DNA of 64,000 nt from Multivorans sp965232105 (GTDB lineage Bacteria > Acidobacteriota > Thermoanaerobaculia > Multivoradales > Multivoraceae). A program made the translations under genes and the position numbers. Below are positions 26,201 through 33,842 of this stretch, in pieces. The notes under the pieces were generated by a model. That model worked only from the letters and a program-made list of their open reading frames with translations. It was not told the DNA's origin and did not search any database. The stretch lies in contig OZ246956.1 of assembly GCA_965232105.1 (NCBI GenBank), positions 1,736,001 to 1,800,000 of the forward strand, in the 5' to 3' direction. How positions within the stretch are numbered: the stretch's first letter is position 1; each line of letters opens with the position of its first letter.

Positions 26201-26541
26201 TGCGCGAGGGGATCGACAACGCGGTGGTGAGCCGCTGGCTGGAGGTGACCGAGGGCAGCACGACCGTCGGCGCGGAGCACGCCGGTTCCCTCACGTTGGG
26301 GAGGCCAAAGGACGCTCCAGAGCCCGAACCGCAGCCGGAACCTCGGGCCGCCCAGGTGTTGCTGGAGCCGGACCGCCTCCAGGACCTCGCCGAGCGCCTT
26401 CCGGAACTGCTGAGCGTCGGCGCCGGCTGGGAGCTGCAGTTCCGGGTGGGTGTCGTGCTGGGTGAAGACGCGCCAAACGAGACGCGCGAGGCGCTGAACG
26501 ATGTGCTGAAGCAGGTTTCCGAACGTCTGAAGGTGGAGTAG
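23254..26541 (+). CDS. DUF499 AAA-type ATPase (anti-phage associated type)
   Basis: The 1095-residue protein starts 'MSRHRPRPWHEVVRLKDELR'. The Walker A is atypical but characteristic of DUF499: 'YGGGKTHTL' at about 88-96. Walker B is 'LILVDEVLMYAR' near residue 210-221, and 'TRGILRTLATALRE' follows near 375. The C-terminal 250 residues are divergent and include an acidic Pro/Glu linker before the final helical domain. DUF499 proteins are large ATPases distantly comparable to PglY/BrxC of BREX, and they accompany DUF1156 methyltransferases in defence loci. It is probably the motor or scaffold of the system. The 190-base gap upstream has no clear promoter, so it may depend on the vapBC promoter. 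Confidence 0.9.
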   Translation: MSRHRPRPWHEVVRLKDELRSGELSLAEFAADLHEVTLQRGQRPVYEEPEKFFALTYPTYALRELVKDVAARLAGKSDKAVRQLELTYGGGKTHTLITLYHLFREPEALPDVAAVHEFREQIDGGLPGAHAAALCFDKIDVERGIEGVRSPEGDTRSLRHPWSVLAYQLDGDEGLRSIHGEGRAEERETPPAEPLLARLLERPQERGLGTLILVDEVLMYAREKAGQDRVWRDRIIDFFQYLSQATTKVDRAAMVASLLATDPAKQQGAEGRRLIGDLFDVFRRQREEGVQPVQRKDVAEVLRRRFFEPESLRNREPWRSQAIGAVRELARLDETTAKAKSKEEGRFEKSFPFHPDLTDVFYSRWTQLAGFQRTRGILRTLATALREAEPWDSSPLIGASTLLRPAGDPGISEAVRELAGVAGSESVEGSPTDWVALLEAELNKAAGIQAELPALARRREVEQAVVSVFLYSQPVGRKASTPELLRMVGTGGPDGIALRKGLARWRDLSWFLDDEDEGDSVEAGAGLPKSWRLGNRPNLRQMHDEACAERVTERAVEVRLEEAARKQRLLTDGARAAGAVVHMLPASPRDVGDDGSFRYAVLGPAAVSESGKPSALARRYLVETTGADRPRVHRNALVLAVPSRDGLEAARGSVRALLGWEDVQSQLEGRSVDAVRRERLNQRLRGARLRVPEAVRQAYCIVVTVNAEGAEQAFKLPGAAGPLFLEIKGDERTRIRETPVDAEALLPEGPYDLWREGEPSRLVKDLAGAFARYPHLPKMLKPAIVRETVLQGVERGLVAARLPRPDGSQRTWWREPVDAESSHDPALEVLLPGSAELARLAPELLRPGSLPGLWAEDARGVGFADLQKYFAGGFTVTVQREGYEDLFEAPRCSEDVLHLAVEAAVKEGFIWLRNGPTSAWKEEVPYGALNEHAVLQPPPEGLNPQELVEEALPGGWTDGRTSGWALGQALSQKRGAPVPWGLLREGIDNAVVSRWLEVTEGSTTVGAEHAGSLTLGRPKDAPEPEPQPEPRAAQVLLEPDRLQDLAERLPELLSVGAGWELQFRVGVVLGEDAPNETREALNDVLKQVSERLKVE

Positions 26542-26613
26542 TTCGGGCGCAAGCATCCTCGCCCGCATTCGGTCCGCTCCTCTCGGAAGTCGCGCCCGCT
26601 AAGCTACTCGGCA

Positions 26614-29439
26614 ATGCCACACAACAAGGTCGCCTTCGCTTCGGCTGCCGTAGCGGCAGCCGCTCTGTTCGTCCTGTGTCCGCCGGCCCCGGCGCAGGAA
26701 GCCGGCTCGCTCGCAGCCGACGACGTCACCTCTCTCCTCGTGCGCCTCGGCGTCAACGACGCGGCCGCCCGCGACTGGGACGGTTCGCTCGAAGTGGCGG
26801 GCGGCGAGCTGCTCGGCCTCCGCGACTGGCGGCCACGGCCCGACAACGAGGTCGAGGGCAACAGTTGGAAGCTCGCCAGCTACAAGGGCCCGAACTTCCG
26901 GCCCAGCGCCATCCACGACACCCAGACCGTCGGTCCGGTCGAGTACTACCGGTCGCCCGGACTGGTCGTCGACGTGCGGGGCAACGGCGGCTCGCGCCTG
27001 ATGTTCACCACCGCCAACGGCGAGTTCGACGTCCGGCTCGCCGATGTCGCGTTCGGCCGGCGGCTGCGGTTCCTGGGCGGCGACGTGACGGTCGAGCGCG
27101 TGCCTGGGGTGGAGCGGATGACCTCCGACGACTACCAGAACGACTTCGCCACGATCCTCGGCAGTGACGGCGACGAGGTCTGGGCCGCCTGGCTCGGCTA
27201 CCGCGACAACGCGAACGTGGTGCTCGCGCGGCGGTTCGACGGACAGGGCTGGGGAGAGGTCGAGACCCTGACGGAGCAGCCCGGCGATCACTATCTCGTC
27301 AAGATGGGCCGCGACGGGGACGGCCGCCCCTGGGTCGTCTACTCGGCTCAGGAAGGCGGCAACTGGGATCTCTACGCCCGCGTCCTCGACGGCGATGCCT
27401 GGTCGGCGGCGGAACGGCTGACCGAGGCGCCGCAGCCGGACGTGTTCCACAACCTGGCGACGGACTCCGAGGGCAATCTCTGGGTGGTCTGGCAGGGCTT
27501 CCGCGACGGCGTCGCTGACATCTTCGCCCGCCGCTACGACGGCAAACGCTGGTCCGAGGCGGAACAGGTCTCGTCGTCGCCCGCGAACGACTGGGAGCCC
27601 GTGATCGTCGCCGACTCGAAGGGCGGCGTGTACGTCGGCTGGGACAGCTACGGTGCCGGCAACTACGATGTGCTGGTCCGCCGCTGGGCCGGCGGCGAGT
27701 GGGGCGAGGAGATGCCGGTCGCGTCGACGGCCAAGTACGAGGCGCACCTCAGCCTCGCCGTCGACGGACAGGACCGGGTCTGGGCGGCCTGGAACGAGAG
27801 CGGGGTGAACTGGGGGAAGGACACAGGCTGGGTGCTCAACCGGGAGGGCACGCGGCTCTACGAGTGGCGCACGATGAACGTCGCGGTCCACGACGGCTGG
27901 GAGTGGCGGTCGCCGGCCGCGGACATCAACGAGGCGTTGCCCGAGGAACTCGAGGGTTACAACGACTTCCCCGTCCTCTATCCGGACGCCGACGGACGCA
28001 TCTGGCTCCACTTCCGGCACCGGACTCTCCGCCAGGACGACATCCTCAGCGAGTCCCCGGCCCACCGGGCCGCCTGGGAGGTCTGGAGCACGACGCTCCA
28101 GGGCGATCGCTGGCTCCGGCCGCAGCACGTCCCGATGACGCGTTTCCGGCAGGATGCCCGCTGGGGTCTGGCGTCGGACGGCAACGGCGATGTCTGGGCC
28201 GCCTGGCCGACGGACAACCGGGACTACGCGGGGTTCCTGTTCGAGCACGCCGACGTCTACGCCGCGAAGCTGCCGCGGCTTATGACGAAGGTCGTGCCGC
28301 CGAAGCTGGTGGCCCTCGTCGTCGACGAGGTACCGGCGTACGTGATCCACGAGAACGAGGCGGAGGACCTGGCGAGGATCCGCGGCTACGAGATCGAGTC
28401 CGAAGGGAAGACGTACCGGATCTACCGCGGCGACACCCACCGCCACACCGAGATCTCGATGGACGGGAACAACGACGGCTCGCTGATCCAGACCTACCGC
28501 TACGCGATGGATGTCGCCTCGCTCGACTTCCTTCTGGCCAGCGAGCACAACTTCCTGGGCGGCCCGGACATCGAGTACATCAACTGGCTGCTGCACCAGA
28601 CGGTCGACGTGTTCTCCGTCTCCGGCCGCTTCCAGCCCTTCTACGGCTACGAGCGGAGCATCTCCTTCCCCGACGGGCACCGGAACATCCTGTTCGCGGA
28701 GCGCGGCAAGCCGACTCTGCCCGTCACGGAGGCGGAGCGGAACCACGAGGAGGGCGCGGCGAGGCTCTACGAGTACCTGAAGGAGCACGACGGCATCGCG
28801 ATCTCCCATACGTCCGCCTCGAACATGGGCACCGACTGGCGCGACAACGACCCGGAGGTCGAGCCCCTGGTCGAGATCTACCAGGGCGATCGGGTCTCGA
28901 ACGAGTACGAGGGCGCCCCGCGCGCCGCCCGCACGGGCAACCCGCGCTCAGCGCCCGGAGGCTTCCGGCCGGAGGGCTACGTCTGGAACGCCTGGGCCAA
29001 GGGCTACAAGCTGGGCGTCCAGGCCGCCTCCGACCACCTGTCGACCCATATCTCCTACGCCGCCACGATCGCCGAGGAGTTCACCCGCGAGGGCATGCTC
29101 GACGCGATGAAGAAGCGCCACAGCTATGGCGCGACGGACAACATCATCCTCGACTACCGGCTGCGGACGGGCGGCAGGGAGTACTTGCAGGGCGACATCC
29201 TGACCGCGGACGGCGACTTCCGGCTGAACGTCCGCGTGATTGGCACGACGCCGATCCGCCAGATCGACATCATCCGCAATCAGACCTTCCTCTACAACCG
29301 CCAGAACCTGGAGGCCGACGTCAGCCTCGAGTTCGTCGACGCCGACGTCGAGCCCGGCGAGCACCTCTACTACGTACGGGTGATCCAGGTCGACGGCAAC
29401 ATGGCCTGGTCCTCGCCGATCTGGGTGACTGTAGAGTAG
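26614..29439 (+). CDS. Secreted DUF3604 (PHP-like) protein with N-terminal repeat propeller
   Basis: This 941-residue exported protein has a signal peptide ending in 'PPAPAQ'. Residues about 180-560 carry repeated 'W..AW.G.RDG..DIFARRYDG' blades, a beta-propeller like those in secreted sugar-binding proteins. The C-terminal 360 residues are DUF3604: 'YRGDTHRHTEISMDG' opens it with the Asp-Thr-His-x-His metal motif. 'LLASEHNFLGGPD', 'ISHTSASNM' and 'AASDHLSTHISY' supply further histidines and aspartates. The PHP-like fold suggests a metal-dependent hydrolase, with unknown substrate. It begins 72 bases after the DUF499 gene but looks functionally unrelated, so I take the defence island to end here. 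Confidence 0.85.
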   Translation: MPHNKVAFASAAVAAAALFVLCPPAPAQEAGSLAADDVTSLLVRLGVNDAAARDWDGSLEVAGGELLGLRDWRPRPDNEVEGNSWKLASYKGPNFRPSAIHDTQTVGPVEYYRSPGLVVDVRGNGGSRLMFTTANGEFDVRLADVAFGRRLRFLGGDVTVERVPGVERMTSDDYQNDFATILGSDGDEVWAAWLGYRDNANVVLARRFDGQGWGEVETLTEQPGDHYLVKMGRDGDGRPWVVYSAQEGGNWDLYARVLDGDAWSAAERLTEAPQPDVFHNLATDSEGNLWVVWQGFRDGVADIFARRYDGKRWSEAEQVSSSPANDWEPVIVADSKGGVYVGWDSYGAGNYDVLVRRWAGGEWGEEMPVASTAKYEAHLSLAVDGQDRVWAAWNESGVNWGKDTGWVLNREGTRLYEWRTMNVAVHDGWEWRSPAADINEALPEELEGYNDFPVLYPDADGRIWLHFRHRTLRQDDILSESPAHRAAWEVWSTTLQGDRWLRPQHVPMTRFRQDARWGLASDGNGDVWAAWPTDNRDYAGFLFEHADVYAAKLPRLMTKVVPPKLVALVVDEVPAYVIHENEAEDLARIRGYEIESEGKTYRIYRGDTHRHTEISMDGNNDGSLIQTYRYAMDVASLDFLLASEHNFLGGPDIEYINWLLHQTVDVFSVSGRFQPFYGYERSISFPDGHRNILFAERGKPTLPVTEAERNHEEGAARLYEYLKEHDGIAISHTSASNMGTDWRDNDPEVEPLVEIYQGDRVSNEYEGAPRAARTGNPRSAPGGFRPEGYVWNAWAKGYKLGVQAASDHLSTHISYAATIAEEFTREGMLDAMKKRHSYGATDNIILDYRLRTGGREYLQGDILTADGDFRLNVRVIGTTPIRQIDIIRNQTFLYNRQNLEADVSLEFVDADVEPGEHLYYVRVIQVDGNMAWSSPIWVTVE

Positions 29440-29448
29440 GCCGCCGTG

Positions 29449-29859
29449 ATGAAGGACTCTCTCGCAACCGTTCCGTCAAGCGCGTATCTGGCGTCCGGGT
29501 CGCGGCTGGCGGCGTGCGCCGCGGCCTTGTGCGGCGTGCACTGTGCGCTCACGCCGGTCCTGGTCGTCGCGGCGCCCGCGCTCGCGGTCTCCGGGAGCGT
29601 CGAACGGGCCGCCTGGGCCGGGACCGTTCTTCTCGGCGCGGCGATGCTCCTCCTGGGCCCGGCCCGCAAGAGCGCGACCGTGATTCTCACCTTTGTCGGG
29701 GGAGCGGCGTTTTGGGCGGCCTCCCTGGCGGGTTGGCTCGAGCCGTTGCCCGAGGTCGTGACGTCGTCCGCCGGCAGCCTGACGCTCGCGGGCGCCATGG
29801 TGCTGAGCGCCCGCGCTTGCCACGCTACTTCGTGCTCGGCATGCGCCGACGAGGAGTAG
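29449..29859 (+). CDS. MerC-family small membrane protein
   Basis: The protein is about 136 residues with four hydrophobic segments. Near the N-terminus 'LAACAAALCGVHCALTPVL' carries the cysteine pattern and proline of MerC-domain proteins. A second cysteine cluster ends the protein ('ACHATSCSACADEE'). MerC proteins bind and move mercuric ions across the inner membrane, but many chromosomal homologues have no mercury genes nearby, as here, so transport of another metal or a different role is possible. It starts 9 bases after the upstream stop (ATG 29449; a GTG three bases earlier is also possible) and converges on the DUF3500 gene. Confidence 0.75.
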   Translation: MKDSLATVPSSAYLASGSRLAACAAALCGVHCALTPVLVVAAPALAVSGSVERAAWAGTVLLGAAMLLLGPARKSATVILTFVGGAAFWAASLAGWLEPLPEVVTSSAGSLTLAGAMVLSARACHATSCSACADEE

Positions 29860-29875
29860 GCGCACGCGGTGGATC

Positions 29876-31057
29876 TCAGTGGTCCCGCTCGTAGTGCTGC
29901 CGTAGCAGGTCCTTGCCGTAGTCGTTGCCGTTCGGCGTGCGCACGACCGCGTGGATGTGCTGGCGGATGGGCGTGCGGCCTTCGACGAGATGCCGGATGC
30001 CGACGGGCCGCTGGTGGTCGAACTCGATCAGGATGACCGGGCTGTGGATGCGGTAGTAGAAGACGGAGTCGTCGCCGGTGCCGCCGACCCAGGCGAAACG
30101 GGTCTCGTCGAGATGGGCCTCGACCTCCGCCATCCGCACCCTTGCGTGGCCCTCCCGCATGTTGTGGACGTAGATGCCGACCAGGTCGAGCAATCGCTTC
30201 CTGGCGTCGGCTGACAGCTCCGAGGCCGGGATGCCGGCGTAGTCGAGCACGATGTTGTCGCTGAACGCCTCTCCGAGGTTGTTGTTGCCGTCCTTCGAAG
30301 TCTCGATGATCGCCTTCGCCTGCTGCCCGGCCGGAAGCGAGCGGATCAGCGCGAGCCCCTGGTCCTGCTCCCGCTGCATGATCACGGTGCCCTTGAACTT
30401 GCCGGACTCGGCGATGACCGGTTCCGAGCCGACGAACAGCGGCGTCATGACGACCTGGTCGCCGAGCACGAAGTAGTTGATGATCAGGTGGTGGCCGTCG
30501 ACCTGCCAGCCCCAGGGCTGGTCGGCCGAAGGCTCGCCCATCACGGTGATCCAGTACAGCCACTCGTTGTACTCGACGAAGTTGTCGTCGTTCAGTTCAC
30601 CCAGGGTACGGTTGAGGTTCATGATGTCGCGGCTCAGCTTGAGGCCGTCCGCGCTGAGCGAGGCGCGCATCAGGCCGAAGGCCGCTTCGCGTTGGGTTTC
30701 GTCCATCTCGTCGAAGCCGACGCCCTGGCGCACGTAGAAGTGCTGGTTCATCCACTTGCGCCACTCGTCGTCGTCGATCGGGAAGGTCGTCCTGGTGCGT
30801 TGTTCGGCGGAGAGGGAGGTTAGGAACGCCTCCGCAGCCAGTCGGACCGGTTCCGTCGACACGCCGGTCGACTCGATTCTGAAGAGGCCGCGCTGGATGC
30901 CGGAGTTGGCGTGGATCCCGACGTAGGGGTCGTCGGCGAGGCGGGCGTCCATCTGCCGGCTGCGTTCCCGCATCCGTTCCATCAGGCCGGGGCGTTGGGC
31001 GAGGGCGGCGGAGGTTGTGAGGAGAGCGAGGGTTGCTGCTAGGACGTGTAGGCGCAT
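29876..31057 (-). CDS. Secreted DUF3500 protein
   Basis: The product is about 393 residues from ATG 31057, which opens the signal peptide 'MRLHVLAATLALLTTSAALA'; a codon 12 bases earlier is also possible. DUF3500 features are visible: 'YNEWLYWITVMGEPSADQPW', 'GWQVDGHHLIINYFVLGDQV', and the closing 'HIHAVVRTPNGNDYGKDLLR'. The family is widespread in soil and marine bacteria and fungi, is usually exported, and has no established reaction. The upstream gap of 170 bases carries a REP-like repeat. Confidence 0.88.
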   Translation of the reverse strand: MRLHVLAATLALLTTSAALAQRPGLMERMRERSRQMDARLADDPYVGIHANSGIQRGLFRIESTGVSTEPVRLAAEAFLTSLSAEQRTRTTFPIDDDEWRKWMNQHFYVRQGVGFDEMDETQREAAFGLMRASLSADGLKLSRDIMNLNRTLGELNDDNFVEYNEWLYWITVMGEPSADQPWGWQVDGHHLIINYFVLGDQVVMTPLFVGSEPVIAESGKFKGTVIMQREQDQGLALIRSLPAGQQAKAIIETSKDGNNNLGEAFSDNIVLDYAGIPASELSADARKRLLDLVGIYVHNMREGHARVRMAEVEAHLDETRFAWVGGTGDDSVFYYRIHSPVILIEFDHQRPVGIRHLVEGRTPIRQHIHAVVRTPNGNDYGKDLLRQHYERDH

Positions 31058-31102
31058 GGCGCTACTCATCGTAGCGGCAGACGGAGCCGGCGCTGGCGCG
31101 CC

Positions 31103-31183
31103 GGATGCCGGCCGGAACCCGGGTGGCGCGATTCCGCACCACCCGCGAAACAGTCCGTGCGTCCGTCATCGGACGCACGGATG
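31103..31183 (+). repeat. REP-like double-hairpin element
   Basis: Hairpin A has arms CGGGTGGCGCG (31120-31130) and CGCACCACCCG (31135-31145), loop ATTC, one mismatch. Hairpin B has arms TCCGTGCGTCCG (31154-31165) and CGGACGCACGGA (31170-31181), loop TCAT, 12 perfect pairs. The linker contains CAGTCCG as in the other copies. It occupies the gap between two minus-strand genes. Confidence 0.9.
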
Positions 31184-31228
31184 ACACGCCGGCGCACGCA
31201 ATGGCCCGGCGCACCGACCCTCGTTTCC

Positions 31229-32599
31229 TCAGCCGAACAGGTAGCCGAACAACCAGTCGAACTGGCCCCTCAGCACGACGTAGCGGATGACCAGCAGCGC
31301 CATCGCGGCCTCGAACACGAACACGACCCAGAGTCCGATGTAGGTCAGCCGCCGGGGCCGGATCCGCGGGTCCATCCGGGTGCGCTGCAGCCACAGGGTG
31401 GCGCCGGCCTGAATCGGCAGGAAGATCGCCGAGGTCAAGCCGCCGACCATGATCAGGATGACGAAGTCGGTGACGAAGTAGTAGATGCCGAAGGCGGCGA
31501 GGGGCAGGCAGACCAGGTAGCCGCGGATGATCTTCTTGCGCAGCGCCAGGTTCGAGCGCTCGATCAGGCCCATCTCCATCAGGTAGTCCGGGATCGTCCG
31601 GCCGCCGCCGCCGGCGCCTGAGAGCACGGTCGAGAAGAGGATGCAGAAGGCGCCGATGGCGAAGACCCAGACCGCCCATATGCCAAGGGTCTGGGTGAAG
31701 ATGTTGGATAGCTCGCCGATCGTCTCGTCGTTGCCCTCCGGCGTCAGCCCCATCTTGTTCAGCACCCCGGCGCCGAGGATGTAGTAGGGGATCGTGGCGC
31801 AGGTCACGATGATCAGCGCGAGCCAGACGTCGGTGTGGAGCACCCGCATCCAGCCGCGGGCGTGGGACTCCCAGTTCGGGTCGCTGCGGTCGGCGCCGAG
31901 CAGGCTGGGATAGCCCTTCTCGACGCACCAGTAGGTGTAGGACGAGATGTCGCCCGAGGTCGTGCCCGTGTAGCCGTACGCGGACAGGGCCAGCGCCGCG
32001 ACGGCGACGAACAGCGTCATGTCCGGCTTCATGCCGCCGAGGATCTCGCCCGGGGTCGTCCGGAACTCGGTGAACTGCATCGCGATCACGCAGACGAGCG
32101 TGCAGAACGTGAACGCGATGACCAGCGGCAGCATGACCCGCTCGAGCCACTTGTAGGAGCCGGTGCCGAGGATGATCGAGCCGGCAACGGCGATGAGGCC
32201 GGTGCAGAGAACCCCGTCGAGTTCGACGTTCCCCAGCGAAGCGAGGAAGGACATCGACTGGCCGGCGCCGCCGATGATGCCGCCCAGCCCCATCGTGCCG
32301 GGAACATAGGCGATGATGCCCAGCCAGATCGGCCAGGAGATCTTCCAGATGCGCCCCGGCAGCCGGTTGATCGCGCGCAGGTAGGTGTCGCCCGACTCGA
32401 TCGTGTAGCGGGCCAGTTCCGCCTGCACCAGCGACTTGCACCAGCAGGAGAGGAGCATCCACCACAGCAGGGTAAAGCCCGCCACGGCGCCCAGGCTGGT
32501 CGTGAGCACCAGCTCGCCCGAGCCGATCACGGCGCCGGTGACGATGAGGCTCGGACCCAGGTACTTCAGGCGGTCCCGGAACCTGACCGGCGGGGCCAC
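31229..32599 (-). CDS. Nramp-family divalent metal transporter
   Basis: The 456-residue, 11-12 segment membrane protein belongs to the Nramp superfamily: 'LGPSLIVTGAVIGSGELVLT' is the first conserved segment, and 'MGLGGIIGG' and 'GAGGGGRTIPDYLM' follow. The canonical Nramp metal-binding 'DPGN' in segment 1 reads 'GSGEL' here, as in the distant Nramp-related branch common in Acidobacteria and Planctomycetes, so metal specificity cannot be assumed. The first usable start is GTG at 32599. However, the frame stays open upstream with sensible sequence ('LLANQVLDPYTVRHGEA') resembling the N-terminus of relatives, and no ATG, GTG or TTG precedes it before the TGA about 105 bases up. The true start may be a rare codon. 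Confidence 0.85.
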   Translation of the reverse strand: MAPPVRFRDRLKYLGPSLIVTGAVIGSGELVLTTSLGAVAGFTLLWWMLLSCWCKSLVQAELARYTIESGDTYLRAINRLPGRIWKISWPIWLGIIAYVPGTMGLGGIIGGAGQSMSFLASLGNVELDGVLCTGLIAVAGSIILGTGSYKWLERVMLPLVIAFTFCTLVCVIAMQFTEFRTTPGEILGGMKPDMTLFVAVAALALSAYGYTGTTSGDISSYTYWCVEKGYPSLLGADRSDPNWESHARGWMRVLHTDVWLALIIVTCATIPYYILGAGVLNKMGLTPEGNDETIGELSNIFTQTLGIWAVWVFAIGAFCILFSTVLSGAGGGGRTIPDYLMEMGLIERSNLALRKKIIRGYLVCLPLAAFGIYYFVTDFVILIMVGGLTSAIFLPIQAGATLWLQRTRMDPRIRPRRLTYIGLWVVFVFEAAMALLVIRYVVLRGQFDWLFGYLFG

Positions 32600-32716
32600 G
32601 GCCTCGCCGTGGCGGACGGTGTACGGATCGAGTACTTGGTTGGCCAGAAGCGACTTCCAGAGCGTCTGAGGGGCGCTGCGGAAGCGCCGGTCTGTGGGGT
32701 GAGCGAAGGGAGGATA

Positions 32717-33739
32717 TCAGCCGCCTTCGCGCGGCTTCTCGCGCGCCTCCTTCTCCAGCAGCCGGGCGCCGCGGAGCATGTTGCCCATCGCGTAGTTTCC
32801 TTCGTGGCAGGCGTACTCGTAGAGCCGTTTGTCGGTCCGTGGCCAGGGTAGCGAGCCGGCGTACGGTGCGGTGTAGTCGGAGTCCTCGACGCTGAACTCG
32901 TAGAACAGGGTGTGCGCATCGAGGCGAGAGAAGCGCTCGACGACGCGCAGGCCGTCGTGCGGGACATTCGGGGCGCGCAGGAAGTTCGTCGTCTCGACGA
33001 CCAGGGTGTCGTCTTCCCACCAGCCGATCGAGTCGCCGGCGAAGGAACGGACCCCTGGCGGCGCGGGCTCGGAGTCGAGGCGGACGATACGCGTCCAGTG
33101 CATCCACTCGACGTGGATCGCCACGTGGGTGTCGGTCTGCGTGATCGTCTTCAGGTTGTTGTAGGCCGAGGGCCGCACCGGCACCGTGGGGCCGCCCGCA
33201 TACAGGCAGCGGGTGCCGAGGGTCTGGACCTCCGGGTCGTCGTAGAGGTTCTCGCCGTGCTCCAGCCACCAGGCGCCGCCCGGGTTGCGGTTGTAGGCGC
33301 CGAGGCCCCGGGGGGTGAGGGCCCGCCCGCGCTCCGTCTTGGGCGGCAGCCGGCCGTTGGGCGGATCGGTGATGATCGAGTTGCGGTACTGCCCGTCGAT
33401 CTCGAAGGGGATGTTGCCGAAGTCGAACCAGAACTGGTCGTGGCCGCCGATGTTGCTGCGGTGGCCGTCGCCGCCGACCGGCGGGGCCTTGCGGTCCGGG
33501 TCGCTGGGGATGTCGGCCTGGACCCTGCCGGCCTCGGTTGCAGCCGCGATCCGGTGCGCGTCCTCGGCGCTCATGTACGGGTCGCTGCCGTACTTCGGAT
33601 CGCGCATCATCGGCGTGCGGGTGGCGATGTCGTAGGTGCCGGAGAGGTCCGGCCTGCCGCTCGGAGTGCTGGGGACGTCGTCCTGGGCGGTGGCTGCCAC
33701 AGGCAGGGAGGTGATCGTGGCGACCAGGAACGTTCGCAA
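32717..33739 (-). CDS. Secreted protein of unknown function
   Basis: A TTG at 33739 gives 'MRTFLVATITSLPVAATAQ', a neat signal peptide. The longer frame back to 33823 would translate a dispersed GC-rich repeat and is unlikely. The mature protein of about 320 residues has 'PDLSGTYDIATRTPMMRDP', 'CLYAGGPTVPVRPSAYNN', 'GDSIGWWEDDTLVVETTNF' and 'YEYACHEGNYAMGNMLRGAR' near the end. This is a family I have seen in Acidobacteria and marine Proteobacteria, usually annotated only as hypothetical. No catalytic motif is obvious. It follows a PQQ dehydrogenase on the same strand, about 100 bases downstream. Confidence 0.8.
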   Translation of the reverse strand: MRTFLVATITSLPVAATAQDDVPSTPSGRPDLSGTYDIATRTPMMRDPKYGSDPYMSAEDAHRIAAATEAGRVQADIPSDPDRKAPPVGGDGHRSNIGGHDQFWFDFGNIPFEIDGQYRNSIITDPPNGRLPPKTERGRALTPRGLGAYNRNPGGAWWLEHGENLYDDPEVQTLGTRCLYAGGPTVPVRPSAYNNLKTITQTDTHVAIHVEWMHWTRIVRLDSEPAPPGVRSFAGDSIGWWEDDTLVVETTNFLRAPNVPHDGLRVVERFSRLDAHTLFYEFSVEDSDYTAPYAGSLPWPRTDKRLYEYACHEGNYAMGNMLRGARLLEKEAREKPREGG

Positions 33740-33753
33740 GAAAAGGGCTGCGT

Positions 33754-33776
33754 ACTGGGTGCGCCGGCCGTCAGGC
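33754..33776 (+). repeat. Dispersed repeat ACTGGGTGCGCCGGCC with its own hairpin
   Basis: The 16-base word (33754-33769) is followed by GTCA and GGCCGGCGC, so GCGCCGGCC pairs perfectly over 9 bases with a 4-base loop. It lies between the PQQ dehydrogenase and the unknown secreted protein and runs into the 5' side of the latter's open frame. Confidence 0.7.
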
Positions 33777-33842
33777 CGGCGCCGCTTTGGCGGCCACTTC
33801 CATACAAGAAGACGGGTTCGCATTGGCTGACCTCCTGTTGCT

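Noticed and set aside
10849..26541. Calling the island a BREX or DISARM system
   Set aside because: No PglZ phosphatase, BrxL, DUF1998 or phospholipase D-type gene was found, although the DUF499 and methyltransferase roles are comparable.
26599..28809. A 736-codon minus-strand frame opposite the DUF3604 gene
   Set aside because: This is an antisense artefact of the high third-position GC; the plus-strand gene has a signal peptide and conserved metal motifs.
31062..33269. A 735-codon minus-strand frame over the Nramp and unknown-protein region
   Set aside because: It is out of frame with the Nramp gene, whose membrane segments and family motifs are clear, and is Arg-rich without domains.
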